Below, in pieces: positions 53,303 through 63,146 of a stretch of 64,000 nucleotides of DNA (position 1 is the stretch's first letter; the number at the start of each line of letters is the position of its first letter). This DNA comes from Staphylococcus equorum (GTDB lineage: Bacteria > Bacillota > Bacilli > Staphylococcales > Staphylococcaceae): assembly GCF_001747895.1 (NCBI RefSeq), contig NZ_LNNB01000029.1, forward strand, positions 124,001 to 188,000, read 5' to 3'. Made by a program: the position numbers and the translations under genes. The notes below the pieces were generated by a model. It was not told the DNA's origin. It saw only the letters and a list, made by a program, of their open reading frames with translations, and searched no databases.

Positions 53303-53611
53303 ATGGAGGAAGATTTAAAAGATAGCATATTAGGTGCTTTAGAAATGGTAATTGACCCTGAGTTAGGAATTGATATTGTGAACTTAGGCTTAATATATAA
53401 TGTGAATGTTGATGATGAAGGCTTATGTACAGTAGATATGACACTGACTTCTATGGGTTGTCCAATGGGGCCGCAGATTATGAATCAAGTGAAAGAAGTA
53501 TTAGCTGAAGTTCCGGAAGTTAAGGATACAGAGATTAATATCGTTTGGAGTCCACCATGGGGCAAAGATAAGATGTCTCGTTACGCTAAGATAGCTTTAG
53601 GCGTAAGCTAA
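53303..53611 (+). CDS. SufT/MIP18-family Fe-S assembly factor (PaaD-like)
   Basis: 102 residues, the MIP18/DUF59 domain. EMVIDPELGIDIVNLGLIYN and the MTLTSMGCPMG motif with its reactive cysteine are typical of SufT-like proteins, which help mature [4Fe-4S] proteins. GGAGAGGTG precedes the ATG at 53303; the apparent earlier start at 53294 is the GTG inside that site. It diverges from the HAD-cdr pair. Confidence 0.9.
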   Translation: MEEDLKDSILGALEMVIDPELGIDIVNLGLIYNVNVDDEGLCTVDMTLTSMGCPMGPQIMNQVKEVLAEVPEVKDTEINIVWSPPWGKDKMSRYAKIALGVS

Positions 53612-53629
53612 GCTTTAATATTTAGAATG

Positions 53630-53686
53630 AAAACTAGTCTAGTAAGTACGTTTTAAATGTACTTTCACTTAGGCTAGTTTTTTTTG
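53630..53686 (+). terminator. Terminator after the MIP18-family gene
   Basis: An imperfect hairpin (53630-53649 with 53659-53680) followed by T7. Confidence 0.75.
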
Positions 53687-53749
53687 TCTGAAAATTTCGA
53701 GCAATTTAAGGTGTTTATTTTTATATTATCCAATTCATTTAAAATGTTG

Positions 53750-54272
53750 CGGTAATAGGTTGCTACGCAGAATTACCTTATCGTTATATTAAGACACCAT
53801 TTAGAAAGAATGGCTTCAAAACATTTACGTTAAATAAGCTTAATAAGGACAGATTTATTAGAACTGTAATATTGATTATTATTTTGATTCCAAGGCTATT
53901 CGTTTTTGTAGGGGCTTTTGATCATTGAGGTAAAGATACAGGTTCGAATAAAAAACTTTTAATACAGAAAAAATTGAGAAAAATTTAGTACATACCATAC
54001 CATCTGAAGAACAATTAGATGAATTAATTGGTAAATTTAGTAGCGCTAAAGTTTATTTAATAAACACGCGTCTACCAAGAAATTATGAGAGTCACGTTAA
54101 TGCGTTGATGAATAATGCAGCTAAAAAGCATGATAATGTCACGCTCATCGATTGGTACAAACGTTTTGAGGGGCACTCTGAATACTTTGCACCAGATGGT
54201 ATTCATTTAGAAAAGTCAGGTGTTGAAGCTATGACTGATGAAATATTAAAACATATACTATCTAAAAAATAA
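53750..54272 (+). pseudogene. Decayed OatA/OatB-like acyltransferase
   Basis: Two out-of-frame fragments remain. The first (from about 53758 to the TGA at 53926-53928) reads AELPYRYIKTPFRKNGFKTF and then a hydrophobic helix, like the last transmembrane part of acyltransferase-3 proteins. The second (about 54000 to the TAA at 54270-54272) reads VTLIDWYKRFEGHSEYF and DGIHLEKSG, the Asp-His end of an SGNH domain. The N-terminal membrane domain and the SGNH serine block are absent. In S. aureus a second OatA-like gene occupies the same place beside clpB, so this is a lineage-specific loss. Confidence 0.85.
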
Positions 54273-54351
54273 TGCATAATGTAGGAAGTAATATGTGAAA
54301 GTTTGTGATTAAAAGTAATATAAAAACGCCCCCAATTTTTGAGAACGCTCA

Positions 54352-54443
54352 GAATGTCGACAAAGTCTTATGCTTTGTCGACATTTTTATGCATGTTTTC
54401 CAAGGCTATAGCTTCAAACTGTAGTCTTTGACTAGTGCTGTAT
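54352..54443 (-). repeat. Dispersed intergenic repeat, copy 2 (minus orientation)
   Basis: Read on the minus strand this matches 32401-32498: AGCACTAGTCAAAGA, then a divergent middle part, then GTCGACAAAG. The hairpin (54352-54365 with 54372-54385) is a 13-bp stem with T5 downstream on the plus strand. It lies between the acyltransferase remnant and the SnoaL-like gene. Confidence 0.7.
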
Positions 54444-54497
54444 TAACTAGTCAAGAGTGGTCATAAAGTAGCACTATGATGAATTGCATCTTTATCT

Positions 54498-54917
54498 TTA
54501 ATATTTTTTATCTTCTTTATGAATAGGGTAGTCATTCGCACTCATATCACGTCTTGTCATGAGTCCATTGGCATTAAATTCCCAATGTTCATTACCATGT
54601 GTACGCATCCACTGATTTGTACTTGCATCTCGCCATTCGTATTCAAATCTAACAGATATACGATTGTCAGTATAGCACCACAATGCTTTCATTAATTTAT
54701 AATCTAGTTCTTTATCCCATTTTCTATAAAGAAATGCTTTAATTTGCTCACGACCTTCGAAAAATTCACTACGGTTTCTCCAAACTGAGTCTTCTGTATA
54801 TGCTAAGCACACTTGTTCTGGATTTCTAGTATTCCATGCAGTTTCTGCCATTTTCACTTTTTGTAAGGCGGTCTGCGCATTGAAAGGTGGCACAGGCGTT
54901 TTCATTTCTTCAGTCAT
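54498..54917 (-). CDS. SnoaL-like DUF1348 protein
   Basis: 139 residues, NTF2/SnoaL-like fold. AETAWNTRNPEQVCLAYTED, SVWRNRSEFFEGREQIKAFL and RFEYEWRDASTNQWMRTHGN are characteristic of DUF1348. No function is known. AAAGGAT lies 9 nt before the ATG at 54917; the apparent start at 54926 is a GTG in that site. It diverges from clpB. Confidence 0.85.
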   Translation of the reverse strand: MTEEMKTPVPPFNAQTALQKVKMAETAWNTRNPEQVCLAYTEDSVWRNRSEFFEGREQIKAFLYRKWDKELDYKLMKALWCYTDNRISVRFEYEWRDASTNQWMRTHGNEHWEFNANGLMTRRDMSANDYPIHKEDKKY

Positions 54918-55100
54918 TTTGGACACATCCTTTATTGTAAAGTTACAAGCAGTCTAGCAGAGTATACATTTTAATCCAATTTTTACAATGTTATTTAAAA
55001 GTATAAAAACAGTGTTTAAGCGTAGTAGAAAATGGGCAAAACACTGATATACATTGACTTATAAAAGAATAAAATAAATTTTAAAATGTAGACTAATTTG

Positions 55101-55129
55101 TTGATTATTTAAATGAAAAGGACTATAAT
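55101..55129 (+). promoter_or_regulatory. clpB promoter
   Basis: TTGATT (55101-55106), 17-bp spacer and TATAAT (55124-55129), a good sigma-A promoter followed closely by the CtsR box. Confidence 0.85.
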
Positions 55130-55137
55130 TAAATTAA

Positions 55138-55154
55138 GGTCAAAGAAAGTCAAA
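55138..55154 (+). promoter_or_regulatory. CtsR operator
   Basis: GGTCAAAGAAAGTCAAA is an exact match to the CtsR heptad-repeat consensus GGTCAAANANRGTCAAA. A third GTCAAA continues to 55160. It lies over the expected transcription start, so CtsR would repress clpB until heat or protein damage. Confidence 0.93.
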
Positions 55155-55204
55155 GTCAAACTTGATTTGTTTTGATCAAACTCTTAATGGTGAGGTGAAT
55201 CATT

Positions 55205-57814
55205 TTGGATATTAATCAAATGACCTATGCAGTTCAAGGTGCTTTACAAAAAGCAGTTGAATTGGCAAAAGAAAATGAGAATCAAAATATAGAAATTGAA
55301 GCTGTGCTTAAAGCAGCACTTGAAGAAAATGAAAGCTTATTTAAAAGTGTTCTAGAAAGAGCAAATATTGATACAGAACAACTTGTTAAAGCATATAATG
55401 AAAAATTAAAAAGTTATCCATCGGTTCAAGGAGAAAACATTCAATATGGGCAATACATCAGTCCTAAAGCAAATGAACTTATAAATAAAGCAGAATCTTA
55501 TATGAAGTCCTATGAAGATGAATATATATCTATGGAACATCTTATACTTTCTGCCATGGAAATTGATGAAACAACAAAACAGTTTATCGGTAACAAAAAA
55601 GAGGTTATCAAAGAAATTATTAAAAAAATAAGAGGGGGTAATCACGTGACGTCACAAAATCCAGAATCAAATTATGAAGCATTAGAAAAATATGGTCGCG
55701 ATTTAGTTGAAGAAGTACGTAAAGGTAATATGGACCCAGTCATTGGTCGTGACGAAGAAATTAGAAATACAGTCAGAATTTTAAGTAGAAAAACAAAAAA
55801 CAACCCAGTATTGATTGGTGAACCTGGTGTTGGTAAAACAGCTATTGTTGAAGGTCTGGCCCAACGTATTGTACGTAAAGATGTGCCTGAATCTTTACTA
55901 GATAAAACGATTTTTGAATTAGATTTAAGTGCACTTGTAGCAGGTGCCAAATATCGTGGTGAATTTGAAGAACGTTTGAAAGCAGTATTAAAAGAAGTGA
56001 AAGATTCAGATGGTAGAATTTTATTATTTATTGATGAAATCCATATGCTTGTTGGTGCGGGTAAAACAGAAGGTGCTATGGACGCTGGGAATATGTTGAA
56101 ACCTATGCTTGCACGCGGTGAATTACATTGTATTGGTGCAACAACGTTAAATGAATACAGAGAATATATTGAAAAAGATTCGGCTTTAGAACGTCGTTTC
56201 CAAAAAGTAAATGTATCTGAACCTGATGTAGAAGACACAATTTCAATTTTACGTGGACTAAAAGAGCGTTACGAAGTGTATCACGGTGTCCGTATACAAG
56301 ACAAAGCAATCGTAGCAGCTGCAGAATTATCAGATCGCTATATCACAGATCGTTTCTTACCTGATAAAGCGATTGATTTAGTGGATCAAGCTTGTGCAAC
56401 AATCCGTACTGAAATGGGTTCTAATCCTACTGAACTAGATCAAGTCAATAGACGTGTGATGCAATTAGAAATAGAAGAAAGTGCCTTAAAAAATGAATCT
56501 GACAATTTAAGTAAACAGCGTTTACAAGAATTGCAACAAGAATTATCTAATGAAAAAGAAAAACAAAATGCGATACAATCTCGTGTTGAAGAAGAAAAAA
56601 GTAAAATAGCAAAACTACAAGAAAAACGTACAGAGTTAGATGAAAGTAGAAAAGCATTAGAAGATGCTGAAAACAATTATGATTTAGAAAAAGCAGCGGA
56701 ATTACAACATGGTAAAATTCCAGAATTAGAAAAAGAATTACGTGAACTTGAAGATGCATTCCAAAACGAACAAAACGGTGATAATGATCGTATTATTCGT
56801 GAAATAGTAACAGATGAAGAAATTGGCGATATCGTTAGTTCTTGGACGGGTATACCAGTATCTAAACTTGTTGAAACTGAAAGAGAAAAATTATTAAATC
56901 TATCTGATATTTTACATGAACGTGTAGTAGGACAAGATAAAGCAGTAGATTTAGTTGCAGACGCTGTTGTAAGAGCACGTGCAGGTATTAAAGACCCAAA
57001 TAGACCTATCGGTAGTTTCTTATTCTTAGGTCCAACAGGTGTCGGTAAAACAGAACTAGCTAAATCATTAGCATCAACGTTATTTGATTCTGAAAAACAT
57101 ATGATTCGTATTGATATGAGTGAATATATGGAAAAACACTCAGTTTCACGTTTAATTGGTGCGCCTCCAGGCTATGTAGGTCATGATGAGGGGGGACAAT
57201 TAACAGAAGCTGTTCGCCGTAATCCATATTCAGTGATATTGTTAGATGAAATTGAAAAAGCGCATTCAGATGTATTTAATGTGCTTTTACAAATATTAGA
57301 AGAAGGTCGTTTAACGGATTCTAAAGGGCGAGAAGTTGATTTTAAAAATACAATTATTATTATGACAAGTAATATAGGTTCTCAAGTGCTATTAGAAAAC
57401 GTTAAGGATGCAGGTGTCATCACAGATGAAACTGAAAAAGCTGTGATGAATAGCTTAAACCAATACTTCAAACCTGAAATTATCAATCGTATGGATGATA
57501 TTGTACTCTTTAAACCATTAACAATTGGAGATATGAGTTTAATTGTAGATAAAATATTAGCGCAATTGAACATCAGACTTATGTCACAACGACTCTCAAT
57601 TGATGTGTCTGATAAAGCAAAAGCATGGCTAGGTGAAGAAGCGTATGAACCACAATTTGGTGCTCGACCATTGAAACGTTTTGTTCAAAGACAAATTGAA
57701 ACACCGTTGGCACGTAAAATGATTAAAGAAAACTTAACAGAAGGCACGAAAGTAAACATAGACTTATCGGATGATGGTTTGACATTTGAAGAAATTAAAC
57801 CAGACACGGAATAA
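55205..57814 (+). CDS. clpB: Disaggregase ATPase ClpB
   Basis: 869 residues. An N-terminal Clp repeat domain is followed by AAA+ module 1 (Walker A GEPGVGKT around 205), the coiled-coil middle domain (about 400-530, rich in Glu/Lys/Gln) and AAA+ module 2 (Walker A GPTGVGKT at about 609). It lacks the IGF loop needed for ClpP, so it is a disaggregase working with DnaK. The start is a TTG at 55205 after GGTGAGGTG. Regulated by the CtsR box upstream. Confidence 0.97.
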   Translation: MDINQMTYAVQGALQKAVELAKENENQNIEIEAVLKAALEENESLFKSVLERANIDTEQLVKAYNEKLKSYPSVQGENIQYGQYISPKANELINKAESYMKSYEDEYISMEHLILSAMEIDETTKQFIGNKKEVIKEIIKKIRGGNHVTSQNPESNYEALEKYGRDLVEEVRKGNMDPVIGRDEEIRNTVRILSRKTKNNPVLIGEPGVGKTAIVEGLAQRIVRKDVPESLLDKTIFELDLSALVAGAKYRGEFEERLKAVLKEVKDSDGRILLFIDEIHMLVGAGKTEGAMDAGNMLKPMLARGELHCIGATTLNEYREYIEKDSALERRFQKVNVSEPDVEDTISILRGLKERYEVYHGVRIQDKAIVAAAELSDRYITDRFLPDKAIDLVDQACATIRTEMGSNPTELDQVNRRVMQLEIEESALKNESDNLSKQRLQELQQELSNEKEKQNAIQSRVEEEKSKIAKLQEKRTELDESRKALEDAENNYDLEKAAELQHGKIPELEKELRELEDAFQNEQNGDNDRIIREIVTDEEIGDIVSSWTGIPVSKLVETEREKLLNLSDILHERVVGQDKAVDLVADAVVRARAGIKDPNRPIGSFLFLGPTGVGKTELAKSLASTLFDSEKHMIRIDMSEYMEKHSVSRLIGAPPGYVGHDEGGQLTEAVRRNPYSVILLDEIEKAHSDVFNVLLQILEEGRLTDSKGREVDFKNTIIIMTSNIGSQVLLENVKDAGVITDETEKAVMNSLNQYFKPEIINRMDDIVLFKPLTIGDMSLIVDKILAQLNIRLMSQRLSIDVSDKAKAWLGEEAYEPQFGARPLKRFVQRQIETPLARKMIKENLTEGTKVNIDLSDDGLTFEEIKPDTE

Positions 57815-58094
57815 GTATAATTTTAATTAACAAGCTTCTGATAAGTAAAACATTTAAATAGAGCGTCACCTTAAAATAATAATACGAACCCAATAACAGG
57901 AATGGTGTATCACGTAGATAAGAGTCTGAGACATAAATATCCCATTCTCAAATTAAAAGCAGCAATCTATTAGTTTCTAATGGATTGCTGCTTTTCTATG
58001 TTAAAATCGGTACAATTATATAAATTCATACAAAAAAATAAGCCACTTTCGTATAATAAAGTTACTCTAACATAACTTTAAAACGAGGTGTCTT
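57815..58094. other. Intergenic region after clpB
   Basis: About 280 nt with no gene that I can support. It holds the staphylococcal-style GAGTCTGAGACATAAAT sequence (about 57921), a terminator at 57955-57999 and a TATAAT-like box before the small gene at 58095. CATTTAAATAGAGCGTCAC at 57851 resembles 7871-7888. Confidence 0.45.
57955..57999 (+). terminator. clpB terminator
   Basis: A 19-bp perfect stem (57955-57973 with 57977-57995), loop of 3 nt, ending in T4. Confidence 0.8.
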
Positions 58095-58259
58095 ATGTAT
58101 AAGAAGTATAAAAATGTGATTGAAAAGTCGAAATCACTTTATGAAGAACTCATACAAACAGAGATTTTACCTAAGCTCAAATTAGAGATGAATGAAGAAA
58201 TGAGCAATCAAGATTTAAAAGCTGACAGTGATTTGATGCGACTGCTGACTACAGGATGA
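58095..58259 (+). CDS. Small hypothetical protein (54 residues)
   Basis: A 54-residue, highly charged and helical protein, starting MYKKYKNVIEKSKSLYEELI. ACGAGGTG lies 6 nt before the ATG, and the frame ends at TGA just before a terminator hairpin. The sequence reads as a cytoplasmic amphipathic helix pair, without membrane segment or cysteine. I do not recognise a family. Its existence as a gene is supported by the ribosome site and the terminator, not by homology. Confidence 0.65.
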   Translation: MYKKYKNVIEKSKSLYEELIQTEILPKLKLEMNEEMSNQDLKADSDLMRLLTTG

Positions 58260-58273
58260 GATTGTGCCCGTGG

Positions 58274-58323
58274 AAAGCGTGCACAAAAAATGCCAACAAA
58301 GTCTCTGACTTTGTTGGCATTTT
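58274..58323 (+). repeat. Dispersed intergenic repeat, copy 3 (partial) acting as terminator
   Basis: AAAGCGTGCACAAAAAA followed by the 13-bp hairpin TGCCAACAAAGTC (58291-58303) with GACTTTGTTGGCA (58307-58319), and TTTT. The same AAAGCGTGCAC plus hairpin block is in the copy at 32449-32497. A-run and T-run on both sides let it serve the 54-residue gene and the convergent DUF2929 gene. Confidence 0.78.
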
Positions 58324-58348
58324 ATACGAGTCTAATTATAGACGCGCT

Positions 58349-58543
58349 CTAATGTTGTTCCTTTGTATCATCATTATTGCCTTTAATAACCATTTCAAAT
58401 AAAACAATAATAACAGTGAAAAATATCGCGCCTACAATAGGTGTGATGAGGTTGAGCTCGCCACCACCTGCTAAACTATTAAGCACAAAGTTAATCATTT
58501 GCAATAAGACAATAGACCAAAATAAAGTTGCGAGGTATTTCAT
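58349..58543 (-). CDS. DUF2929 (YjzD-like) membrane protein
   Basis: 64 residues with two hydrophobic helices. MKYLATLFWSIVLLQMINFV and a GGG-containing loop match DUF2929. In Bacillus the homologue YjzD also neighbours fabHA. Function unknown. The ATG at 58543 has a TTGGAGGC site; an in-frame ATG at 58579 lies upstream of that site. It diverges from fabH. Confidence 0.78.
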   Translation of the reverse strand: MKYLATLFWSIVLLQMINFVLNSLAGGGELNLITPIVGAIFFTVIIVLFEMVIKGNNDDTKEQH

Positions 58544-58693
58544 TATGTAATGCCTCCAATATAATATATATAAGTTCATTATAAATAAGAAAGCGCTATT
58601 TGTATAGTAGCAAAGTTAGATTCATAGTTTTACATTGTTATAATAGAAGGTTTAAATTATAATTAATCTGTAAAACATCTTATAAGTTAGCTG

Positions 58694-58721
58694 TTGTTCT
58701 TGTATTTGAAATGTGTATTAT
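58694..58721 (+). promoter_or_regulatory. fabHF promoter
   Basis: TTGTTC (58694-58699), 16-bp spacer and TATTAT (58716-58721), immediately followed by the FapR operator. Confidence 0.7.
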
Positions 58722-58727
58722 GTTAAA

Positions 58728-58744
58728 TTAATACCTGGTATTAA
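58728..58744 (+). promoter_or_regulatory. FapR operator
   Basis: TTAATACCTGGTATTAA is a perfect 17-bp palindrome (central T) and matches the FapR consensus TTAGTACCTGRTACTAA at 15 of 17 positions. It lies right after the -10, so binding blocks transcription until malonyl-CoA releases FapR. Confidence 0.9.
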
Positions 58745-58776
58745 AATTAAAATCAAAAATAAGAAGGTGTACAACC

Positions 58777-59718
58777 ATGGACGTGGGTATTAAAGGTTTT
58801 GGTGCATACACACCTAAAAATGTTGTAGACAATACCTATTTTGAATCATTTTTAGAAACTTCAGATAAATGGATTTCACAAATGACTGGCATTAAAGAAA
58901 GAAGATGGGCAGATGAAGATGAAGAAACTTCAGATTTAGCTTATCATGCAAGTTTAAAAGCGATAGAAGATGCGAATATCGAAGCATCAGAAATTGATAT
59001 GATTATCGTTGCAACATCAACTGGGGATTTTCCATTTCCTACAGTTGCTAACATATTACAAGAAAAATTAGGCGTTGGCAAAGTTGCATCAATGGATCAA
59101 CTTGCAGCATGTAGTGGGTTTATGTATGCCATGATAAATGCTAAGCAATTTGTTCAATCAGGAGACTATAAAAATATACTTGTTGTTGGTGCAGATAAAT
59201 TATCTAAAATCACTGATTTTACAGACCGTTCAACTGCAATTTTATTTGGTGATGGTGCTGGCGCAGTTGTAATTGGAGAAGTATCTGAAGGACGTGGTAT
59301 TTTAAGCTATGAATTAGGTTCAGATGGTTCAGGCGGTAAATATCTATATTTAAATCCTGAAAATGGAAAAATATCCATGAACGGACGCGAGGTATTTAAA
59401 TTTGCTGTAAGAATTATGGGTGAAGCGTCTAACAATGCAGTAGCCAAAGCAAATTTAACCCCTGAAGACGTTGACATGTTTGTACCACATCAAGCAAATA
59501 TAAGAATTATGGAATCAGCGCGAGAACGCTTAGGCATTCCAAAAGAAAAAATGAGTGTTTCAGTAGATAAATATGGGAATACTTCAGCGGCTTCAATACC
59601 GTTAAGCATTTCTCAAGAATTAGAAAATGGCAAGATTAAAGATGATGATGTTCTAGTATTAGTAGGATTTGGTGGCGGTCTTACATGGGGCGCTGTAACT
59701 TTAAGATGGGGAAAATAG
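58777..59718 (+). CDS. fabH: Beta-ketoacyl-ACP synthase III
   Basis: 313 residues. The catalytic triad is visible: Cys112 in AACSGF, His in VPHQANIRI (around 238) and Asn in YGNTSAAS (around 268). It starts fatty acid synthesis by condensing acetyl-/branched acyl-CoA with malonyl-ACP. A GAAGGTGTACAACC leader precedes the ATG. FabF follows after 11 nt. Regulated by FapR. Confidence 0.97.
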   Translation: MDVGIKGFGAYTPKNVVDNTYFESFLETSDKWISQMTGIKERRWADEDEETSDLAYHASLKAIEDANIEASEIDMIIVATSTGDFPFPTVANILQEKLGVGKVASMDQLAACSGFMYAMINAKQFVQSGDYKNILVVGADKLSKITDFTDRSTAILFGDGAGAVVIGEVSEGRGILSYELGSDGSGGKYLYLNPENGKISMNGREVFKFAVRIMGEASNNAVAKANLTPEDVDMFVPHQANIRIMESARERLGIPKEKMSVSVDKYGNTSAASIPLSISQELENGKIKDDDVLVLVGFGGGLTWGAVTLRWGK

Positions 59719-59729
59719 GAGGATAAAAT

Positions 59730-60974
59730 ATGACCAAAGAACAACGTGTTGTAATTACAGGAGTTGGAGCATTATCACCTCTTGGTAATGATGCAAAAAC
59801 ATCATGGAATAATGCTCTAAACGGTGTAAGTGGTATTGATACGATTACACGTGTAGATACAACAGATTATAATGTTCATTTAGCGAGTGAGCTAAAAGAT
59901 TTTAATATAGAAGACCATATGCCTAAAAAAGAAGCACGACGCATGGATCGCTTTACACAGTACGCAGTGGTTGCAGCTAGAGAAGCAGTACAAGATGCTA
60001 AATTAGTTATTAACGAAGATACTGCTAATAGAATAGGTGTATGGATTGGGTCTGGTATTGGCGGTATGGAAACATTTGAAATTTCACATAGCCAATTATT
60101 AAACCGTGGCCCTAGACGCGTGAGTCCTTTCTTTGTACCAATGCTTATTCCAGACATGGCAGCAGGACAAGTATCAATTGATTTAGGTGCTAAAGGACCC
60201 AATGGTGCGACAGTGACTGCATGTGCGACAGGTACGAATTCAATTGGTGAAGCATTTAAAGTTATACAACGTGGAGATGCAGACGCAATGATTTCAGGTG
60301 GAGCTGAAGCACCTATAACGCATATGGCGTTAGCAGGTTTCAGTGCAAGTCGTGCCTTATCTACAAATGATGATAAAGAAACAGCTTGTAGACCATTCCA
60401 AGAAGGTCGTGATGGTTTTATTATGGGCGAAGGTGCTGGCGTCGTAGTTCTTGAATCTCTAAAGTCAGCTCAAGCGCGTGGCGCAGAAATCTATGCTGAA
60501 GTTGTAGGTTATGGTTCAAGTGGCGACGCACATCATATTACTGCACCTTCACCAGAGGGCGAAGGTGGTTCACGTGCAATGCAAGCTGCTTTAGATGATG
60601 CTGGTATAGAAGCTAAGGAAGTGCAATATCTTAATGCACACGGTACAAGTACACCAGTTGGAGATCTAACAGAAATCCAAGCAATTAAAAATACGTTTGG
60701 ACAAGCTGCTGCATCATTAAAGATAAGTTCAACGAAATCTATGACAGGTCATTTACTTGGTGCGACAGGTGGATTAGAGGCAATATTCTCTGCACTTTCT
60801 ATTAGAGATAGTCGTATAGCGCCAACAATTCATGCAGATTCTCCAGATCCAGAATGTGATCTTGATATTGTACCAAACAAAGCGGAAGACTTAGAAATTA
60901 ATTACGCGATGAGTAATAGTTTAGGTTTCGGTGGACACAATGCCGTAATCGTATTGAAAAAGTTCGCTGATTAA
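59730..60974 (+). CDS. fabF: Beta-ketoacyl-ACP synthase II
   Basis: 414 residues. Cys165 in [13 protein letters not shown] is the acyl acceptor, His in [10 protein letters not shown] (around 304) and His in [10 protein letters not shown] (around 341) finish the active site. It elongates acyl-ACP during fatty acid synthesis; the target of platensimycin-type inhibitors. AGGAGG precedes the ATG. Second gene of the fabHF operon, with a terminator after it. Confidence 0.97.
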   Translation: MTKEQRVVITGVGALSPLGNDAKTSWNNALNGVSGIDTITRVDTTDYNVHLASELKDFNIEDHMPKKEARRMDRFTQYAVVAAREAVQDAKLVINEDTANRIGVWIGSGIGGMETFEISHSQLLNRGPRRVSPFFVPMLIPDMAAGQVSIDLGAKGPNGATVTACATGTNSIGEAFKVIQRGDADAMISGGAEAPITHMALAGFSASRALSTNDDKETACRPFQEGRDGFIMGEGAGVVVLESLKSAQARGAEIYAEVVGYGSSGDAHHITAPSPEGEGGSRAMQAALDDAGIEAKEVQYLNAHGTSTPVGDLTEIQAIKNTFGQAAASLKISSTKSMTGHLLGATGGLEAIFSALSIRDSRIAPTIHADSPDPECDLDIVPNKAEDLEINYAMSNSLGFGGHNAVIVLKKFAD

Positions 60975-61034
60975 ATCTATAAACTTTCATTTTAAAAGAG
61001 TTAAAATGAATTATGTCTAAGATATATATTAATG

Positions 61035-61070
61035 AAAACAGTCGGAATTTAAAATTCCGGCTGTTTTTTT
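61035..61070 (+). terminator. fabHF terminator
   Basis: A 15-position stem (61035-61049 with 61053-61067), continuing into a T run. Confidence 0.9.
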
Positions 61071-61239
61071 AGGTTTATTTTATTTTTTCAGCATCAATAC
61101 GCTTCCGATAATTGCACTTAGAATACATATTTATCATTATTAACTTTATGATGAAAAAATATTAATTTTGAAAATTGTATGTACACAACAAACAATTAAT
61201 GTATAATAGGAATAATTTCGGAGTCAGGAGGGATGAGAT

Positions 61240-62472
61240 TTGAAGAAATTTATGACGTTATCAACCACTTTGAAAACAAGACTAATAGCGGATTTCATCT
61301 TGAATGTAGCGAGTCAAGCGATTTTACCCTTCATGGCTTTATATCTAACGAGCAAAACAAATGCGATTTTTGCCGGTGCCTTTTTAATCACAAATATTGT
61401 TGTTAGTTTTTTCGTGTCTTTTCTAGGTGGATACTTAGGAGACAATTATAATAGGAAGAGAGTCGTTAATTATATACATTTCTTATATGCTATATGCTTA
61501 ATTATATTAAGTATAACTGTAACTATGGACGGTATCGGTTTAATTATTTTTTGTGCTATTGTATTTATTTTTGAAATTTTATTTGCGGCGAGTCAACCTA
61601 TTTTTGAAGCGGCTATCATGGATGCGATATACGAAGAGGTAAGGGAATATGTATATCAAGTTAATTATTGGATGTTTAATATTAGTACGGCGATAGGAAT
61701 GATGTTAGGTGCATTACTATACTTAGGTCACAAGCATTTATTATTTATTATGTTCTTCTTCGCTATGTTAGTGAGTTGGTATTTATTTGAAAAATATTAT
61801 GATGTAGAACAAATTTATAATAAAAAAGAGCCACTGACCTCTCGCTTTAAACATTTTGTGAATAGTTATCATGTTGTGCTAAAAGATAAATACTATATGA
61901 TTTTTAATTTAGGAATGATGCTGATTTTTATGGCAGAACTCAGTTTAAATTCATATGTCGTAGTAAGATTGAAAGATGAGTTTGAAGTCTTTCATTTTTT
62001 AGGATTTTACATAGATGGCGTAAGGATGTTTACTGTCATTATGATTATCAATACGATTGTGGTAGCGACGTTAACTTTTACAGTGAATCGACTTATAGCG
62101 CAAACTTCTAAAAGAGTGGTCTTTATCATCGGTATAGTATTGTATACGGTTGGTTATAGTGTATTGACGTCAGCCAGTGCGTTTTGGATATTGTGTTTAT
62201 TTGCAATCATTGCCACGTTAGGAGAATTAATTTATTCACCAATTCAAAATGCGCAACGCTTTTTAATGATACCTGATGACAAGCGCAGTACGTATTCTAC
62301 ATTTGGTATGGTCTCATATTATGGTGCCAATGTATTATCTAGATTCGGATTAATTTTGGGTGCATTTTTACTGCCATGGATGATGTCAGTCTATGTTGCA
62401 GTAGTTGTATTAATCGGTTTTGTTTTACTTTACTATGCTTTATTCTTTAACCCCAATATAGAAACAAGATAA
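61240..62472 (+). CDS. MFS transporter
   Basis: 410 residues with 12 helices. Sequences such as GGYLGDNYNRKRVVNY at about 65-80 form the MFS loop 2-3 motif (GxLxDRxGRR-like). It resembles drug-exporter-type MFS proteins found downstream of fabF in S. aureus. Substrate unknown. TTG start at 61240 following GGAGGGATGAGAT. It converges on a DUF3899 gene with a shared hairpin. Confidence 0.8.
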   Translation: MKKFMTLSTTLKTRLIADFILNVASQAILPFMALYLTSKTNAIFAGAFLITNIVVSFFVSFLGGYLGDNYNRKRVVNYIHFLYAICLIILSITVTMDGIGLIIFCAIVFIFEILFAASQPIFEAAIMDAIYEEVREYVYQVNYWMFNISTAIGMMLGALLYLGHKHLLFIMFFFAMLVSWYLFEKYYDVEQIYNKKEPLTSRFKHFVNSYHVVLKDKYYMIFNLGMMLIFMAELSLNSYVVVRLKDEFEVFHFLGFYIDGVRMFTVIMIINTIVVATLTFTVNRLIAQTSKRVVFIIGIVLYTVGYSVLTSASAFWILCLFAIIATLGELIYSPIQNAQRFLMIPDDKRSTYSTFGMVSYYGANVLSRFGLILGAFLLPWMMSVYVAVVVLIGFVLLYYALFFNPNIETR

Positions 62473-62473
62473 T

Positions 62474-62529
62474 AAAAAGACTGTATTAGAGTATTGTGGA
62501 AAAATGAACAATATCTAATGCAGTCTTTT
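62474..62529. terminator. Shared terminator between MFS transporter and DUF3899 gene
   Basis: A long imperfect stem (62474-62497 with 62508-62529) with A and T runs outside; the DUF3899 stop is at its right edge. Confidence 0.85.
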
Positions 62530-62902
62530 ATATTGCAAAAGAAATACCAATAGAGAGTAATAAATAAAATAAATTACATACAAATGCAATTTTAACCCAT
62601 GGCGTAACAAAATAATTTTCTTTTTTTGCTTGCGTCGGTTTGAAAAACTCATCATTTTCGAGTGTGTCTTTATGTTTTTTGTTAGTAAGTTGATATTTTA
62701 GTCTTCTAAAACCATAGCTTGTAGGATCTAAAATGCCTTCTTGAACAACGATAACGATAAAGAAGATAATAGCCAATGAAATGGAAATATAGAAAAAGGT
62801 ATTAATATAAAGCACTAACGTATGTGAAGCAAATAACCAGACTAATAAAGAGAGTAAAGGTGTAAAAATAACCCAAATTAGTAAACTTTTTATGTATTTC
62901 AA
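62528..62902 (-). CDS. DUF3899 membrane protein
   Basis: 124 residues, with helices at about 5-25, 30-52 and 103-123. EGILDPTSYGFRRLKYQLTN between helices 2 and 3 is the DUF3899 motif. Function unknown. The start is a TTG at 62902, preceded by GGAGGAG. It diverges from opp, with the regulated opp promoter in the gap. Confidence 0.75.
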   Translation of the reverse strand: MKYIKSLLIWVIFTPLLSLLVWLFASHTLVLYINTFFYISISLAIIFFIVIVVQEGILDPTSYGFRRLKYQLTNKKHKDTLENDEFFKPTQAKKENYFVTPWVKIAFVCNLFYLLLSIGISFAI

Positions 62903-63038
62903 ATTAACTCCTCCAATTATACAATAAATTTATTGTAACTTAATAAACCTAAAAAATGAATATAAACTTCTATAAATTCAATTATATCAACACTTGTATA
63001 AGATTATAAAATAAATTGTTTAAAAAGTCTTTAATAAT

Positions 63039-63063
63039 GTAAAGCAAAACAATATTGCTTTAC
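63039..63063. promoter_or_regulatory. Perfect 9-bp dyad at the opp -35
   Basis: GTAAAGCAA (63039-63047) and TTGCTTTAC (63055-63063) are exact inverted copies with a 7-nt spacer. The right arm overlaps the -35 hexamer TTGCTT. It is a candidate operator for an unassigned regulator. Confidence 0.5.
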
Positions 63064-63083
63064 GGGTAAAGGAAAAGTATAAT
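63055..63083 (+). promoter_or_regulatory. opp promoter
   Basis: TTGCTT (63055-63060), 17-bp spacer and TATAAT (63078-63083), 63 nt before the oppB ATG. Confidence 0.8.
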
Positions 63084-63090
63084 GTTAATA

Positions 63091-63105
63091 AATATTCTGA
63101 ATATT
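63091..63105 (+). promoter_or_regulatory. CodY box at opp
   Basis: AATATTCTGAATATT matches the CodY consensus AATTTTCWGAAAATT at 13 of 15 positions, over the expected transcription start. A weaker half-like site (TATTCTGAATTT) is at 63120-63131. CodY repression of opp is known in S. aureus; here it is inferred. Confidence 0.8.
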
Positions 63106-63146
63106 TTAAAGGGAATGTTTATTCTGAATTTAAAGGGGGATAAAAT

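Noticed and set aside
55672-56238. 188-codon open frame on the minus strand inside clpB
   Set aside because: It lies wholly opposite the conserved ClpB NBD1 code, is serine-rich as expected of reversed codons, and has no ribosome site.
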